From Rohdeia mirabilis (GTDB lineage Bacteria > Planctomycetota > UBA1135 > GCA-002686595), in contig CP036290.1 in assembly GCA_007750655.1 (NCBI GenBank), positions 2,046,001-2,110,000 on the forward strand: a stretch of DNA of 64,000 bases, read 5' to 3'. Numbering within the stretch: position 1 is the first letter of the stretch; each line of letters starts with the position of its first letter. The notes below the pieces were generated by a model. The model searched no databases and had not been told where the DNA came from. It saw nothing but the letters and a program-made list of their open reading frames with translations. A program made the position numbers and the translations under genes. Shown one piece after another: positions 44,451 to 53,731 of the stretch.

Positions 44451-45587
44451 ATGACGACGAAGCGAACGGCGAAGAAGACGGCCAAGAAGGCTGCGAAGAA
44501 GATCACGAAGCGCGCCGCGGCCAAGACCGCGAAGAAGGCCACGCGCACCACTCGGAAGGTCGCGACCGCGCCGATCGATCCGGACGAGGAGCTCGACGAA
44601 GAGCTGAACGACTCGGTCGACGAGGCGAGCGTCGAGGACGCCGATCCCGATGAGGCGACCGCCGTCCGTGCGGCGGACGAGGACGATTCCGACGCGACCG
44701 CCGAGGACGAGCCGAGCACCGCCAGCGAGCACCCGCTCGAAGAAGGTCCCGTCGAGGTCGAGCTCGAACCGGTCGAACTCCTTCCCGATCGCCGCGTGCC
44801 CGCCACGCGGGACGAGCTGCTCGAGGACTTCGGTGGGGAGTACCTGTCGATCCAGTCGCTGTTCGAGTTCTGCTTCGTGCCCACCGGTCGCCTCGCGTTC
44901 CTGCGCGACCTGGCCGTCCAGGAGGACTGGGGCGACAACGGCACCGTGCTGCTCAAGTACCTGGCGGTCAACGTGCGGCTGGCGATCGAGCAGGAGGCCT
45001 ACGTCTGGAACGGGGACCAGCTCGTCATGACCGTCGGTGGACTGACCACGCCCGCCGGCACGCCGATCTACCTCGGCCTCGTCCGCAACCAGGACCCGGG
45101 TCAGAACCCGTGGGTCATGAACTGGGTGGGGGAGCGTCCGAGCTGCGCCGAACTGCCCCGCCCCGCGCGTCTGCCCCAATGGCCCTCCGCCATCGGCTCC
45201 GGCGAGATCGTGGTCGCGGCCGAACTCAGTGACCCCGAACGCCGCGTGCGGATCCCCGCGCTCGAGGGCATCACGCCCGTGGCCCAGTCGTGCGCGATCG
45301 TGGGCGCCGTCCACTGGGCGCTGCGCCGCGGACTCGCGGTCAAACAGCTCCACGGTCCGTCGCGGGGCTACTTCGTGCCGCTCTTCCTGCGCCAGCGCGA
45401 GGACGCGACCGACGTGCCCGACGGAGCGGCGCCGGTCATGACCGTCGGGACGCGCCTCGTGGTGCGCGCGGTCCTCGAGCCCCACATCTGCTATCCCTCC
45501 GCGCGCGCCCTGGTGGAGCGCTGGGACCAGCTGCCCACCTGGCTGATCGAGTCCTGGGACGCGTCGCGCGAGAACGCCGCGGACTGA
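44451..45587 (+). CDS. DUF3825-like protein with histone H1-like Lys/Ala N-terminal tail
   Basis: 378 residues from ATG 44451. Residues 1-40 are nearly all Lys, Ala, Thr and Arg (TAKKTAKKAAKKITKRAAAK), like histone H1 or HU-tail proteins. Residues about 43-105 are strongly acidic (DPDEELDEELNDSVDEASVE). The C-terminal domain (about 115-378) with YLAVNVRLAIEQEAYVWNGD, MTVGGLTTPAGTPIYLGLVR and PWVMNWVG resembles DUF3825, a domain found with OST-HTH RNA-binding modules. Binding to nucleic acid is plausible, but this is by motif recall. A strong hairpin follows. Confidence 0.72.
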   Translation: MTTKRTAKKTAKKAAKKITKRAAAKTAKKATRTTRKVATAPIDPDEELDEELNDSVDEASVEDADPDEATAVRAADEDDSDATAEDEPSTASEHPLEEGPVEVELEPVELLPDRRVPATRDELLEDFGGEYLSIQSLFEFCFVPTGRLAFLRDLAVQEDWGDNGTVLLKYLAVNVRLAIEQEAYVWNGDQLVMTVGGLTTPAGTPIYLGLVRNQDPGQNPWVMNWVGERPSCAELPRPARLPQWPSAIGSGEIVVAAELSDPERRVRIPALEGITPVAQSCAIVGAVHWALRRGLAVKQLHGPSRGYFVPLFLRQREDATDVPDGAAPVMTVGTRLVVRAVLEPHICYPSARALVERWDQLPTWLIESWDASRENAAD

Positions 45588-45608
45588 TCCCGGCCGAGCC
45601 GTTCCGAA

Positions 45609-45638
45609 CGCCCCTGGCCGCGCGCGTGGCCAGGGGCG
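45609..45638 (+). terminator. Candidate terminator hairpin
   Basis: Perfect 11-bp inverted repeat (arms 45609-45619 and 45628-45638, 8-base loop) 21 bases after the DUF3825-like stop; a smaller GC palindrome follows. No T-run. Confidence 0.6.
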
Positions 45639-45795
45639 GGTCGCGGGGCCCCGCGCCGGGTCCTCGCCGTTGGATCGCGCGGCGCGGGGCGCTATCCCTG
45701 TAGCGACCCTTCGAGGACTCTTCCGGCGCGCGTCGCCTCGGGTCCTCGTCGATCCACCTCGGCGTCGGACACGCCTCCTCGTCCCGCCCCATCCC

Positions 45796-48054
45796 GTGTC
45801 GCGACCGAACCGAACGCTCGAAAGCCTCCTGCGGGCCCTCTTCGCCCTCGTCTGTCTGACGCTGGCCGTGGCTCCGCTCGCGCGCAGCGGTTTCAGCGGC
45901 GACGACCTGGCGTTGCTCGGCCGCGCGTCGGGCCATGCGATCAGCCTCGACGAGGCCTCGAGCGACACGGAGCCCGCGCTGCTGGCCGGAGCGGTCGACA
46001 CGCGCTCGGTCGCGCGGCCGGATCGGCCGTTGCCGTTGTTCGACGTGCCGCCGATCGACGTCATGCAGTTGCTCGGCGACGACGCGCGCGGCGACACGGG
46101 CTCGCTCCTCTCGGGCTACTCGATCGGACTCTCCCTGCGCCTGTGGGGGTCCGACACCGAACACGACGGCGGACTGCACTCGGCCTTCTGGTACCGCTTC
46201 GAGAACTTCCTCTGGTTGGTCGTCGCGGCACTCGGACTGTGGCGCTTCCTGTGGCGCATCTTCCGGCCCTGGGTCGGCAGCGAACAGGCCACGCGCGCGT
46301 CGTCCGCCGCTGCGTTCCTGTTCGTCCTCCACCCGCTCGCGATTCCGTCGATCGCCGCCATCGCCGGGCGGGCCGATGTGATGGCGCTGGCGTTCGGCAC
46401 CTGGGCCGCGGCCGCGTTCCTGCGCGGACGACAGGAGCGGCGCTACGGCTTCGTCTACGCGTCCGCGGCGCTGACTCTGCTCTCGGGTCTGTGTGGCCAG
46501 GTGTCGCTCACGCTGCCGTTCAGTCTGGCGTTGGCCGAAGCCTTCTCGTCGTACCGCTACCGACCGGTCGTGGCCCGCGTGCGCACGGCGCTCGTGACGC
46601 TGCTGATCTTCTCGGCCGTGGTGCAGCTGAACACGGCCGTGGTCGCGCTCCTGTCCGGACACGGGTACTACCCCGTCGCGGTGATGACGCTTTCGCGCCT
46701 CGGCGATCTCGACGGCGCCCTGCGCGCACTGGCCCTGTCGATCGAGAAGGTGGGGGTGCTGCTCCTGCCCGCGAACATGGCGACGCTGGGTCTCGTCGGG
46801 ATCTTCGGCGCTGGCCTGCTCGGACTCGTCGCCCTGCAGCCCGCGTTGATCGCCGCGCGCACGGCGCCGCGCCTGTGGGGCTGGACGCTGGCCTGCTGGC
46901 TCGGTGCCGTGGCCGTGTCGCTCCTGTTCGGCGTGCACGAGCGCGTGCGGCTCGACGGCCTCGCGACCGCGACCACACTCCTGCCCGCGGCGGCCGCCCT
47001 GTGCAGTGGTTGGGGCTTGGCGGCGACAGCTCTGCCGGGGCTGCGTCGCCTCGGAGTTCCGATCGTTCTCGCACTCGGTCTCGCGATCCTGGCGCACGGC
47101 AACGCGCTCGCCTGGGCGCGCGCGACCGACGCGTTCGCCGAGACGATGGCGCAGGTCCGCGAGCGCGGAACCGCTCCGGCCCTCGATCCGGACGGTCGAC
47201 TGGGCGGCGTGACGCTGCTCGTCGACGCGCCGCGCTCGGTCGCGGGCATGGATCCCATCGGAGTGGGGCTCGAGTGGGTCAGGCATCCGCTCTTCGACCC
47301 CGAAGGTCCCTGGCCGTCCCCGCCGTGGACCGTCGACGTGCCCAGCGAGGCCCTCGGTGCGGTCGTTCGGGCCGGGCTGTGGACGCGGTGGCGCGAACGC
47401 GGGCTGCGCGTCGGCGTCAACACCGGCTCGGGACGCTTCGCGTTCACCGACGTGATGCCCGGTATCGCCGCCGGCTCCGACTCGCTCGCGGTCGATCCGG
47501 CCGCCAGTCGCGCGCTCGTGGTCGAAGTGGGTGAAGCCCTGCCCGCCGAGACGCAGGTGCGCTGGAGCGGCCAACGCGCGTCGGGTTCGGCGCCTCTGGG
47601 CCCGTGGCTCGGCGACGTGGGCGCGCGCACCAGCTGGGTCGATCTCGCCGGACGGGCCGACTGGTTGCTGACCGGTACCGTCGACCGTGTGTGGTTCGAG
47701 CCCGTCGCGCACACACCGGCCCACCGACTCGAGGCCGAGCTGCCACGTTTCGTCGGGAACCTCGGCGAGCCGCGCGCCCTCGACGACGGCCGCTGGACCT
47801 TCGGTGCCCTGGCCGCTGGTGAGCGCGAGAGCCACATCGAGCTGCGCCTCCTCGACCTCGCTTCGCTCGAGACGCGCGTCGTCGAGCTGCGCCCCGACGC
47901 TTCTGGAGCGCTCGTCGTCGAACCGCCGAGCGACCTCGTCTATCGTGCGCGGGAGTACGGCGTGCACGAGTTCGCATTCGAGCTGACGCGCTTCGTGGAC
48001 GGTGCGCCGGTGGCGCGGTTCCACGGTGTCCTTCCCCGCGCTTTCCTCCGCTGA
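45796..48054 (+). CDS. Polytopic membrane protein, TMTC/GT-C glycosyltransferase-like
   Basis: 752 residues starting at GTG 45796. About eleven membrane segments occupy residues 10-450. After the first, the loop ARSGFSGDDLALLGRA carries an Asp pair (36-37) as expected for GT-C enzymes. Near residue 179 the segment HPLAIPSIAAIAGRADVMAL resembles the HPVHTEAVAxIxGRADxL signature of TMTC-type O-mannosyltransferases. Residues about 460-752 form an exported beta-rich region without recognised motifs. A lipid-phosphate sugar donor would be expected. The classification is inference from two motifs and topology. QueF follows after 6 bases. Confidence 0.68.
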   Translation: MSRPNRTLESLLRALFALVCLTLAVAPLARSGFSGDDLALLGRASGHAISLDEASSDTEPALLAGAVDTRSVARPDRPLPLFDVPPIDVMQLLGDDARGDTGSLLSGYSIGLSLRLWGSDTEHDGGLHSAFWYRFENFLWLVVAALGLWRFLWRIFRPWVGSEQATRASSAAAFLFVLHPLAIPSIAAIAGRADVMALAFGTWAAAAFLRGRQERRYGFVYASAALTLLSGLCGQVSLTLPFSLALAEAFSSYRYRPVVARVRTALVTLLIFSAVVQLNTAVVALLSGHGYYPVAVMTLSRLGDLDGALRALALSIEKVGVLLLPANMATLGLVGIFGAGLLGLVALQPALIAARTAPRLWGWTLACWLGAVAVSLLFGVHERVRLDGLATATTLLPAAAALCSGWGLAATALPGLRRLGVPIVLALGLAILAHGNALAWARATDAFAETMAQVRERGTAPALDPDGRLGGVTLLVDAPRSVAGMDPIGVGLEWVRHPLFDPEGPWPSPPWTVDVPSEALGAVVRAGLWTRWRERGLRVGVNTGSGRFAFTDVMPGIAAGSDSLAVDPAASRALVVEVGEALPAETQVRWSGQRASGSAPLGPWLGDVGARTSWVDLAGRADWLLTGTVDRVWFEPVAHTPAHRLEAELPRFVGNLGEPRALDDGRWTFGALAAGERESHIELRLLDLASLETRVVELRPDASGALVVEPPSDLVYRAREYGVHEFAFELTRFVDGAPVARFHGVLPRAFLR

Positions 48055-48060
48055 GACACG

Positions 48061-48411
48061 ATGTCCACCCAACCTTCTCGCGCCCTCGATTCCTTCGAGA
48101 ATCCGAACCCCGAGCGCGACTACGAGATCCGCTTCGAGTGCCCCGAGTTCACCTGTCTGTGCCCCAAGACGGGCCAGCCGGACTTCGCGACGATCCACAT
48201 CGACTACGTGCCCGACCTGAAGTGCGTCGAGTTGAAGAGCCTCAAGCTCTACCTGTGGTCCTACCGCGACGAAGGCGCGTTCCACGAAGCGGTCACGAAC
48301 CAGATCCTCAGCGATCTGGTCGAGACGACCCAGCCGCGCCGGATGACCGTGATCGGTGAATTCATGGTGCGGGGCGGGATCACGACCACGATCGAAGCCA
48401 GCTACCCCTGA
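48061..48411 (+). CDS. queF: NADPH-dependent 7-cyano-7-deazaguanine reductase
   Basis: 116 residues from ATG 48061, the size of the single-domain QueF type. [20 protein letters not shown] contains the catalytic Cys and Asp (B. subtilis Cys55 and Asp62), [20 protein letters not shown] the NADPH-binding and substrate loop, and FHEAVTN the conserved Glu. The enzyme reduces preQ0 to preQ1 in queuosine synthesis in the cytoplasm. No other queuosine genes lie in the window. It begins six bases after the GT-C-like gene, probably a chance operon. Confidence 0.95.
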   Translation: MSTQPSRALDSFENPNPERDYEIRFECPEFTCLCPKTGQPDFATIHIDYVPDLKCVELKSLKLYLWSYRDEGAFHEAVTNQILSDLVETTQPRRMTVIGEFMVRGGITTTIEASYP

Positions 48412-48533
48412 AGCCGAGAGGGGCGGGTCCACAGGCGTCGATCACAGCGGCGGGCCTTGCGTCAAGAGCTGTTGCGATCCATGTCGGGTCCGTCATAGGA
48501 CTCGTGACCGGTGAGACGCTATGGTCGCTCGCC

Positions 48534-50276
48534 ATGTTCGAACTCCAGCACAGGCTCGGCGCCCTGCTCGCCACGGCAGCGCTCGCCATCTCGGCGGCAG
48601 CGACGGTCGCGTCGGGCGCCGCGCCGAACGGGACTGCTCGAATCGGCACTGCTCGAATCAACTCGGCGCAGGACGGCGATCCGCCCGGCGCCTCCGTCCA
48701 GCTCTCGAGTTCGTGCGCACGCTGCCACTCGGCGGCCCCCGGGGCCAGTGCGCTGCGCGACGCGGACGGCGAGACGGTCGCGCCCTACGACCTGTGGCGC
48801 GGAACGATGATGGCGAACTCCGCGCTCGATCCGCTCTGGCGCGCGGTCGTGTCGGTGGAGGTCGCCGCGACGCCTTCCGCGCGCGCTGCGATCGAATCGA
48901 AGTGCCTTTCGTGTCACGCGCCGATGGCGGACCAGGTCGGGATCGACGTTCCGGACGGAGCGTCGCCCATCGCGGTCCTCCACGACGAGGGCATGCTGGG
49001 TGAACTGGCGCGCGACGGCGTGTCGTGCACGATCTGCCACGGCATCGCTCCGGACCGGCTGGGCACGGCGGCGAGCTTCTCCGCGGGCTTCGTGCTCGAT
49101 CCGTGGAACCGGCTCTACGGACCGCACGAAGATCCGTTCCAGAACCCGATGAACCGCGCGACGGGCTTCTTCCCGACGCACGGAGCACACATCCTCGACT
49201 CGGCGCTGTGCGGTTCGTGTCACACGCTCGAGACCGACGCGCTGCGACCCGACGGCACGCCCACCGGTCACGTCCTGCTCGAGCAGGCACCGTACATCGA
49301 GTGGCGGAACTCCGTCTTCGACACGGAGCGCGCGGAACCCGGGCCGAACGCCGCCAACTGCCAGGACTGCCACGTCCCGACGACGAACGCGGACGGCTCT
49401 GCGATCGAGACGCGGATCGCTCGCAATCCGGGTGGAAGCGACTTCCCGTTCACGACGCCGCGTCGGCCCGTCGGACGTCACGTCTTCGTGGGGGGCAACA
49501 CCCTGGTCCTCGGCCTGTTCGAGGAGCACGGCGAGGCGCTCGGCGCGACGGCACCGCGCGAGGCCTTCACCGCCACGCGCGCCGCGACGTTCGAACAGCT
49601 CGAGGAGCGCACCGCCGCCGTCGAGATCGTGAGGGCCGAACGCGAGGGCGACAGGCTGACCGTCGAGGTGCGCGTCCAGAACCGCACTGGGCACAAGCTG
49701 CCCACGGCGCACCCCACGCGCCGCGCTTTCCTGCGGGCCACGGTGACGGGTGCCGACGGTGCCACGCTGTTCGCCAGCGGAGCCACGGACGACGCCGGGC
49801 GGCTCGTCGACGCCGCCGGCGAGATCCTGCCGTCCGAGGTCGCGGGTGGACCGATCGCTCCCCATCGCGACGTGGTTCGTGCGCCGGACGAGGTGGTGGA
49901 GTACCGCGCCGTCATGGCCGACGAGCACGGTGCCCCGACGCACCTGTTGATGCGCGGGGCCACGTGGCTCTCGGACACGCGGCTGTTGCCCCGCGGTTGG
50001 TCCGCCGAGCATCCGGACGCCGAGCGGACGCGCCCGATCGGGACCGAGGACGACGCCAACTTCAGCGCTGGTGAGGACACGGTGACCTACTCGATCGACC
50101 TCGCGGGGCGCCGTGCCGCCGCGGTCGAGATCGAGCTCTGCTACCAGACGCTGGCCCCGCGCTGGGCCGACGAGATGCGTCGGTACGACACGCCCGAGGT
50201 GGCGCGCTTCATGCAGATGTACGAGGACGCCGATCGCGCCCCGGTCGTGTTGGCGGCGGCGCGCGTCGAGCTTTGA
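48534..50276 (+). CDS. Secreted pentahaem cytochrome c
   Basis: 580 residues from ATG 48534, giving a signal peptide (ALLATAALAISAAATVASGA). Five CxxCH haem motifs are seen: CARCH (61), CLSCH (124), CTICH (165), CGSCH (about 226) and CQDCH (about 276), in the first half. The pattern DLWRGTMMANSALDPLWRA next to the first haem is common in planctomycete multihaem cytochromes of the cytochrome c554 type. The second half (about 300-580) is a beta-rich domain with NRTGHKLPTAHPTRRAFLRA. It probably shuttles electrons in the periplasm; partner unknown. Confidence 0.88.
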   Translation: MFELQHRLGALLATAALAISAAATVASGAAPNGTARIGTARINSAQDGDPPGASVQLSSSCARCHSAAPGASALRDADGETVAPYDLWRGTMMANSALDPLWRAVVSVEVAATPSARAAIESKCLSCHAPMADQVGIDVPDGASPIAVLHDEGMLGELARDGVSCTICHGIAPDRLGTAASFSAGFVLDPWNRLYGPHEDPFQNPMNRATGFFPTHGAHILDSALCGSCHTLETDALRPDGTPTGHVLLEQAPYIEWRNSVFDTERAEPGPNAANCQDCHVPTTNADGSAIETRIARNPGGSDFPFTTPRRPVGRHVFVGGNTLVLGLFEEHGEALGATAPREAFTATRAATFEQLEERTAAVEIVRAEREGDRLTVEVRVQNRTGHKLPTAHPTRRAFLRATVTGADGATLFASGATDDAGRLVDAAGEILPSEVAGGPIAPHRDVVRAPDEVVEYRAVMADEHGAPTHLLMRGATWLSDTRLLPRGWSAEHPDAERTRPIGTEDDANFSAGEDTVTYSIDLAGRRAAAVEIELCYQTLAPRWADEMRRYDTPEVARFMQMYEDADRAPVVLAAARVEL

Positions 50277-50306
50277 CCGCGAGCGAGTCGTCCGACCAGT
50301 GGCAGC

Positions 50307-53300
50307 TCACTTCGACGCCCCGTCGCCATTCCCGTCGCTCGCGCCGGGCGGTTCGTCGCGCGCGATGCCGAAGACGAAGCGCTGGTAGCCGAACGACACG
50401 ACGAGCAGCGTGAGCGCCAGACCGCCGAGACTCGCGACGCGTCGCAGACCGTCCAGATCTCCGAGGTCGTAGAGGAACACCTTCGCGATCGCGACGAGGA
50501 GAACGATCAAGGACGCCCAGCGCGCGCCGGCCGCGCGTTCGCCGGTGAACGTGCCGACGGCGAGGAGCACAAGCGCGTAGCCGGCCCAGCTGGTGGAGAG
50601 GGCCAGATGCGCGGCTTGGTCGCTCGCCGTGGGGATCGTGAGCGGGTCGCCCGCCTCGACGTAGAGACGCACCACACAGAGGCTGATCCAGATGAAGCCG
50701 ATCAGCGCACCGCAGGCGCCTGCGATCGCGCGGGGTCGGCGCGCATCGAACGGTGGCCTGCGCGAGTTCGGTCGCAGGCCATGGGCCAGGAAGAGCGCCG
50801 CTGCAGCAGGCACGAGGTGCGTGTAGGCCAGCTCGTCGACGAGCCAGTGGGCGCCCGCCACCAGTGGCCGACCCAGCGCCAGTGCACCGACCAGTGCGAC
50901 GGTCGCGATCACGACCGCGGACGCGATCAGCGGGACGAAACGACGGTCCCCCGTGCGCCGCAGCACGACCGTGAGGCAGAGCGCGACGAGCGCCGGCGTG
51001 GTGGCCGCGGGGAACCGGTCGACGTGCAGGCCGAGCGTCGCTCCGACGAGAACGGCGACGAGGCCCGAGTGCGTGCGCCACGGATCGGGCGAGAGACGAT
51101 GCGTGCGTGCGAGTCGCGCGGCACCGTGGGCCACGAGCGTCGCCAGGGCCGCGAGTGGCAGGAAGGCGAGCGGGAACCGCCAGCTCGGAGCGAGGACCGA
51201 AGTCGGGATCACGTCGGCCAGTGCGATCAGTCCGAGCGCCGCCGTGAGCCCGAGGTGTGCCCGTGCGCCGAAACCCTCGAGAGTGTGCGACTCGTCCTGC
51301 GCCGTCGACGGAGCGCGCTCGGCGATCCGGGATCCCAGCAGCACGAACGCGGCCGTGAGGACGGCGCCGACGATCGCGAATCCGAGGACGAGCCCGGCCT
51401 CGGTCGTGGACGTCGGCCACGCTGCCGCTGTGACGCTCAGCAGGGCGAGGGGCAGGAGGACGGCGACGAATCCGCTCGCTGCTCCCAGGCGTACGCGAGC
51501 GAGCGAGGCGAGCGCGATCGCCAGCAGGATCAGCTCGAGCACCACGAGTTGGCCCGTCGACCAGTCGCGGCCTCGGGCGGCGATGGGCAGCGCGCTGAAC
51601 AGCACGGCGACGAAGATGCCCGCGCGGACGACGGCCTGGGCGCGGCTCTTCGAGGACTCCACCGCGGACGGCGTGCGTCCGTCGTGCTCGAGGGACCCGC
51701 TGTGGTCGCTTCGCCCGAACGCGAGAGCGACGAGTGCGAGCGCGAAGCCGGTGGTCACGAGTGCGACGGAGGCGAGCGACAGCTGTGCACCGCTCGGGCT
51801 CGCGTGCAGGAACGCGAGGCGCACGACGCCGAGCGTCACGACCGCGACGCCAACGGGACCGAACTCGCGCTGGCTCGCCGTGGCGAGGCTCGCGCGCGCA
51901 CAGACGCCGAGCAACAGCGCGAGGACCAGGGCGGCCGGCCACAGGTCGGCGGCGGTCCCGTTCCAGATCGACTGTTGCAGAAGGCCGAACGCGCCCAGGA
52001 CGGCGCCGAGGACGGCGATGACGAGCGCCCTGCCGCGAAGCGTGGTCCCGGCGACGCCTGGGATCCGGGGCCGATCGATCTGCGTGCCTGTGACCGAGTC
52101 CGTGCCGCGTCCGACCCGTCGTCGCTCGAGTTCGAGCGCGACCAACGGAACGGCGGCCAGGAGGAGCAGGTGCAGCACGAGCTCGAGGTCGAGTCCGCTC
52201 GCGGCGCGCCCCGCCGCCCAGGTCGCGTACACGGCGGTCGCCGAACACACCGCTCCGAAGGACGCCAGCGAGAGACGCGGATCGCGCGCACACACGCAGG
52301 CCCCTGCGACCAGGACGTTCACGAGGATCCCGAGCGGCCACAGCCGTTCGCCGAGGTCGACGCGGGTCGCGAAGTACAACGCGAAGCTGAAGGGAACGAA
52401 TACGGAGCCCACGAGCGTCCAGGTCGACGTCTGGTCGCGCTGGTCCGGGTGGTCGCGGTCGCGCTCGAGCGTGACCCAGAAGAACAGGGCGCCGAACGCG
52501 CCGAGCATCACCAGTCCGAACGCCGCCGTCGTGGCATCGAGTTCGCGCAACGTCCAGGAGGCCTGGACGAGCGTCGTGCCGGCGAGCGCGAGTGGAACGA
52601 GGAAGGACCAGGCGCGCTTGCGCGACGTCACGAACAGGAGCGCGAGGTCGAGCAGAAGGACGTAGCCGAACAGTCCGACCGGGGACTCGCCGTCGAGTCG
52701 GACCACGAACGGCGTCGCGAATCCACCGATCAGCGCGAGTGTCGCGATCAGGCGCGAGCCGTGGCGGAGCGACAGCCAGCAGGCCAGCGCCGTGTTGAGC
52801 CCCATCGCCGCGAACGACGCCAGTTGTGGCCAGAGCCCGTAGCGCTCGCTCGCCGCCCAGAACGCGCCGTAGAGCACGACCAGGCCCGCGCCCAGAAGAG
52901 CCTCGGGCGCGTAGCGGTAGCCGCGCGGGCGCACGCGGTCGCCGACGACGATCATCGAGAGACCCACGCCGATCCCCCCGGCCAGTCGCCGGACCTCGGT
53001 GATCCAGCCCTGTTCGACCGCGTGGCGGTAGAAGAACAGCCCCGCCAGTGCGGCCGCGATTCCGCCGAGCAGCGCGGCGCCGCGCACGCCGAGCCAGCGC
53101 TCCCATTCGATCGGTGGTGCACAGGGGCGCCTCTCGATGTGCAGCGGCGGGCGCTCCGTCGCCGCGCGTGCGCCCGAGCGAGGAAGGTCGCCCGTTTCGC
53201 GGTCGATCGACGGGGTCGAGCCTCCGTCGTCGGTGGCGCCCGACACGGCGCCGCTGCGGTACGCGAAGTCCGCGTGGATCTCGGCCAGCGTTCGCGCTGC

Positions 53301-53666
53301 GGTCGCCGGCTCGGCGGTCGCTTCGTGGACCGCGGGCTCGTCGACCGCATCGTCGCCCGTGAATGCGTGGTCCTCGACCGACTCGTCCGCCGACGCATCG
53401 AACCCGACGCCGCCGTGCGCGACGGTCACGGGCTCGTCGATCGCACCGGGTGGCGAGTCGTCCGTGCCGTGCGTGCGCGCCGACGTGGAGGCCCTACCGC
53501 TCGACTCGGCGTCGCGATTCGCCCCACGCGCCGTGCGAGCCTCACGCTCCAGCGCGGAGACGCGGCGATCGAGTCGGGTCGCGTTGCCGTGCGCTCGAAT
53601 CGCTAGAGCGAGCGCGACGGGAAAGAGGAGGAGAGCGGTCGCCGCGTAGAGCAGCACTAGGATCAT
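50307..53666 (-). CDS. DUF2339 polytopic membrane protein
   Basis: 1119 residues from ATG 53666-53664. An N-terminal membrane helix (MILVLLYAATALLLFPVALA) is followed by a coiled-coil (RLDRRVSALEREARTARG) and a long disordered acidic region (about 45-175). ERWLGVRGAALLGGIAAALA begins a run of about 25-30 membrane segments extending to the C-terminus, where KVFLYDLGDLDGLRRVASLG matches the DUF2339 end motif (DLxxLxxxxRxxSFxxLG). Function of the family is unknown. The gene is convergent with the pentahaem cytochrome (30-base gap). Confidence 0.88.
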   Translation of the reverse strand: MILVLLYAATALLLFPVALALAIRAHGNATRLDRRVSALEREARTARGANRDAESSGRASTSARTHGTDDSPPGAIDEPVTVAHGGVGFDASADESVEDHAFTGDDAVDEPAVHEATAEPATAARTLAEIHADFAYRSGAVSGATDDGGSTPSIDRETGDLPRSGARAATERPPLHIERRPCAPPIEWERWLGVRGAALLGGIAAALAGLFFYRHAVEQGWITEVRRLAGGIGVGLSMIVVGDRVRPRGYRYAPEALLGAGLVVLYGAFWAASERYGLWPQLASFAAMGLNTALACWLSLRHGSRLIATLALIGGFATPFVVRLDGESPVGLFGYVLLLDLALLFVTSRKRAWSFLVPLALAGTTLVQASWTLRELDATTAAFGLVMLGAFGALFFWVTLERDRDHPDQRDQTSTWTLVGSVFVPFSFALYFATRVDLGERLWPLGILVNVLVAGACVCARDPRLSLASFGAVCSATAVYATWAAGRAASGLDLELVLHLLLLAAVPLVALELERRRVGRGTDSVTGTQIDRPRIPGVAGTTLRGRALVIAVLGAVLGAFGLLQQSIWNGTAADLWPAALVLALLLGVCARASLATASQREFGPVGVAVVTLGVVRLAFLHASPSGAQLSLASVALVTTGFALALVALAFGRSDHSGSLEHDGRTPSAVESSKSRAQAVVRAGIFVAVLFSALPIAARGRDWSTGQLVVLELILLAIALASLARVRLGAASGFVAVLLPLALLSVTAAAWPTSTTEAGLVLGFAIVGAVLTAAFVLLGSRIAERAPSTAQDESHTLEGFGARAHLGLTAALGLIALADVIPTSVLAPSWRFPLAFLPLAALATLVAHGAARLARTHRLSPDPWRTHSGLVAVLVGATLGLHVDRFPAATTPALVALCLTVVLRRTGDRRFVPLIASAVVIATVALVGALALGRPLVAGAHWLVDELAYTHLVPAAAALFLAHGLRPNSRRPPFDARRPRAIAGACGALIGFIWISLCVVRLYVEAGDPLTIPTASDQAAHLALSTSWAGYALVLLAVGTFTGERAAGARWASLIVLLVAIAKVFLYDLGDLDGLRRVASLGGLALTLLVVSFGYQRFVFGIARDEPPGASDGNGDGASK

Positions 53667-53731
53667 GTGGAGTCGGCCGCGTGCGGCCGTGGCGCCCCGA
53701 AGGATCCGCGCGAGCCTACACCATCGACCGT

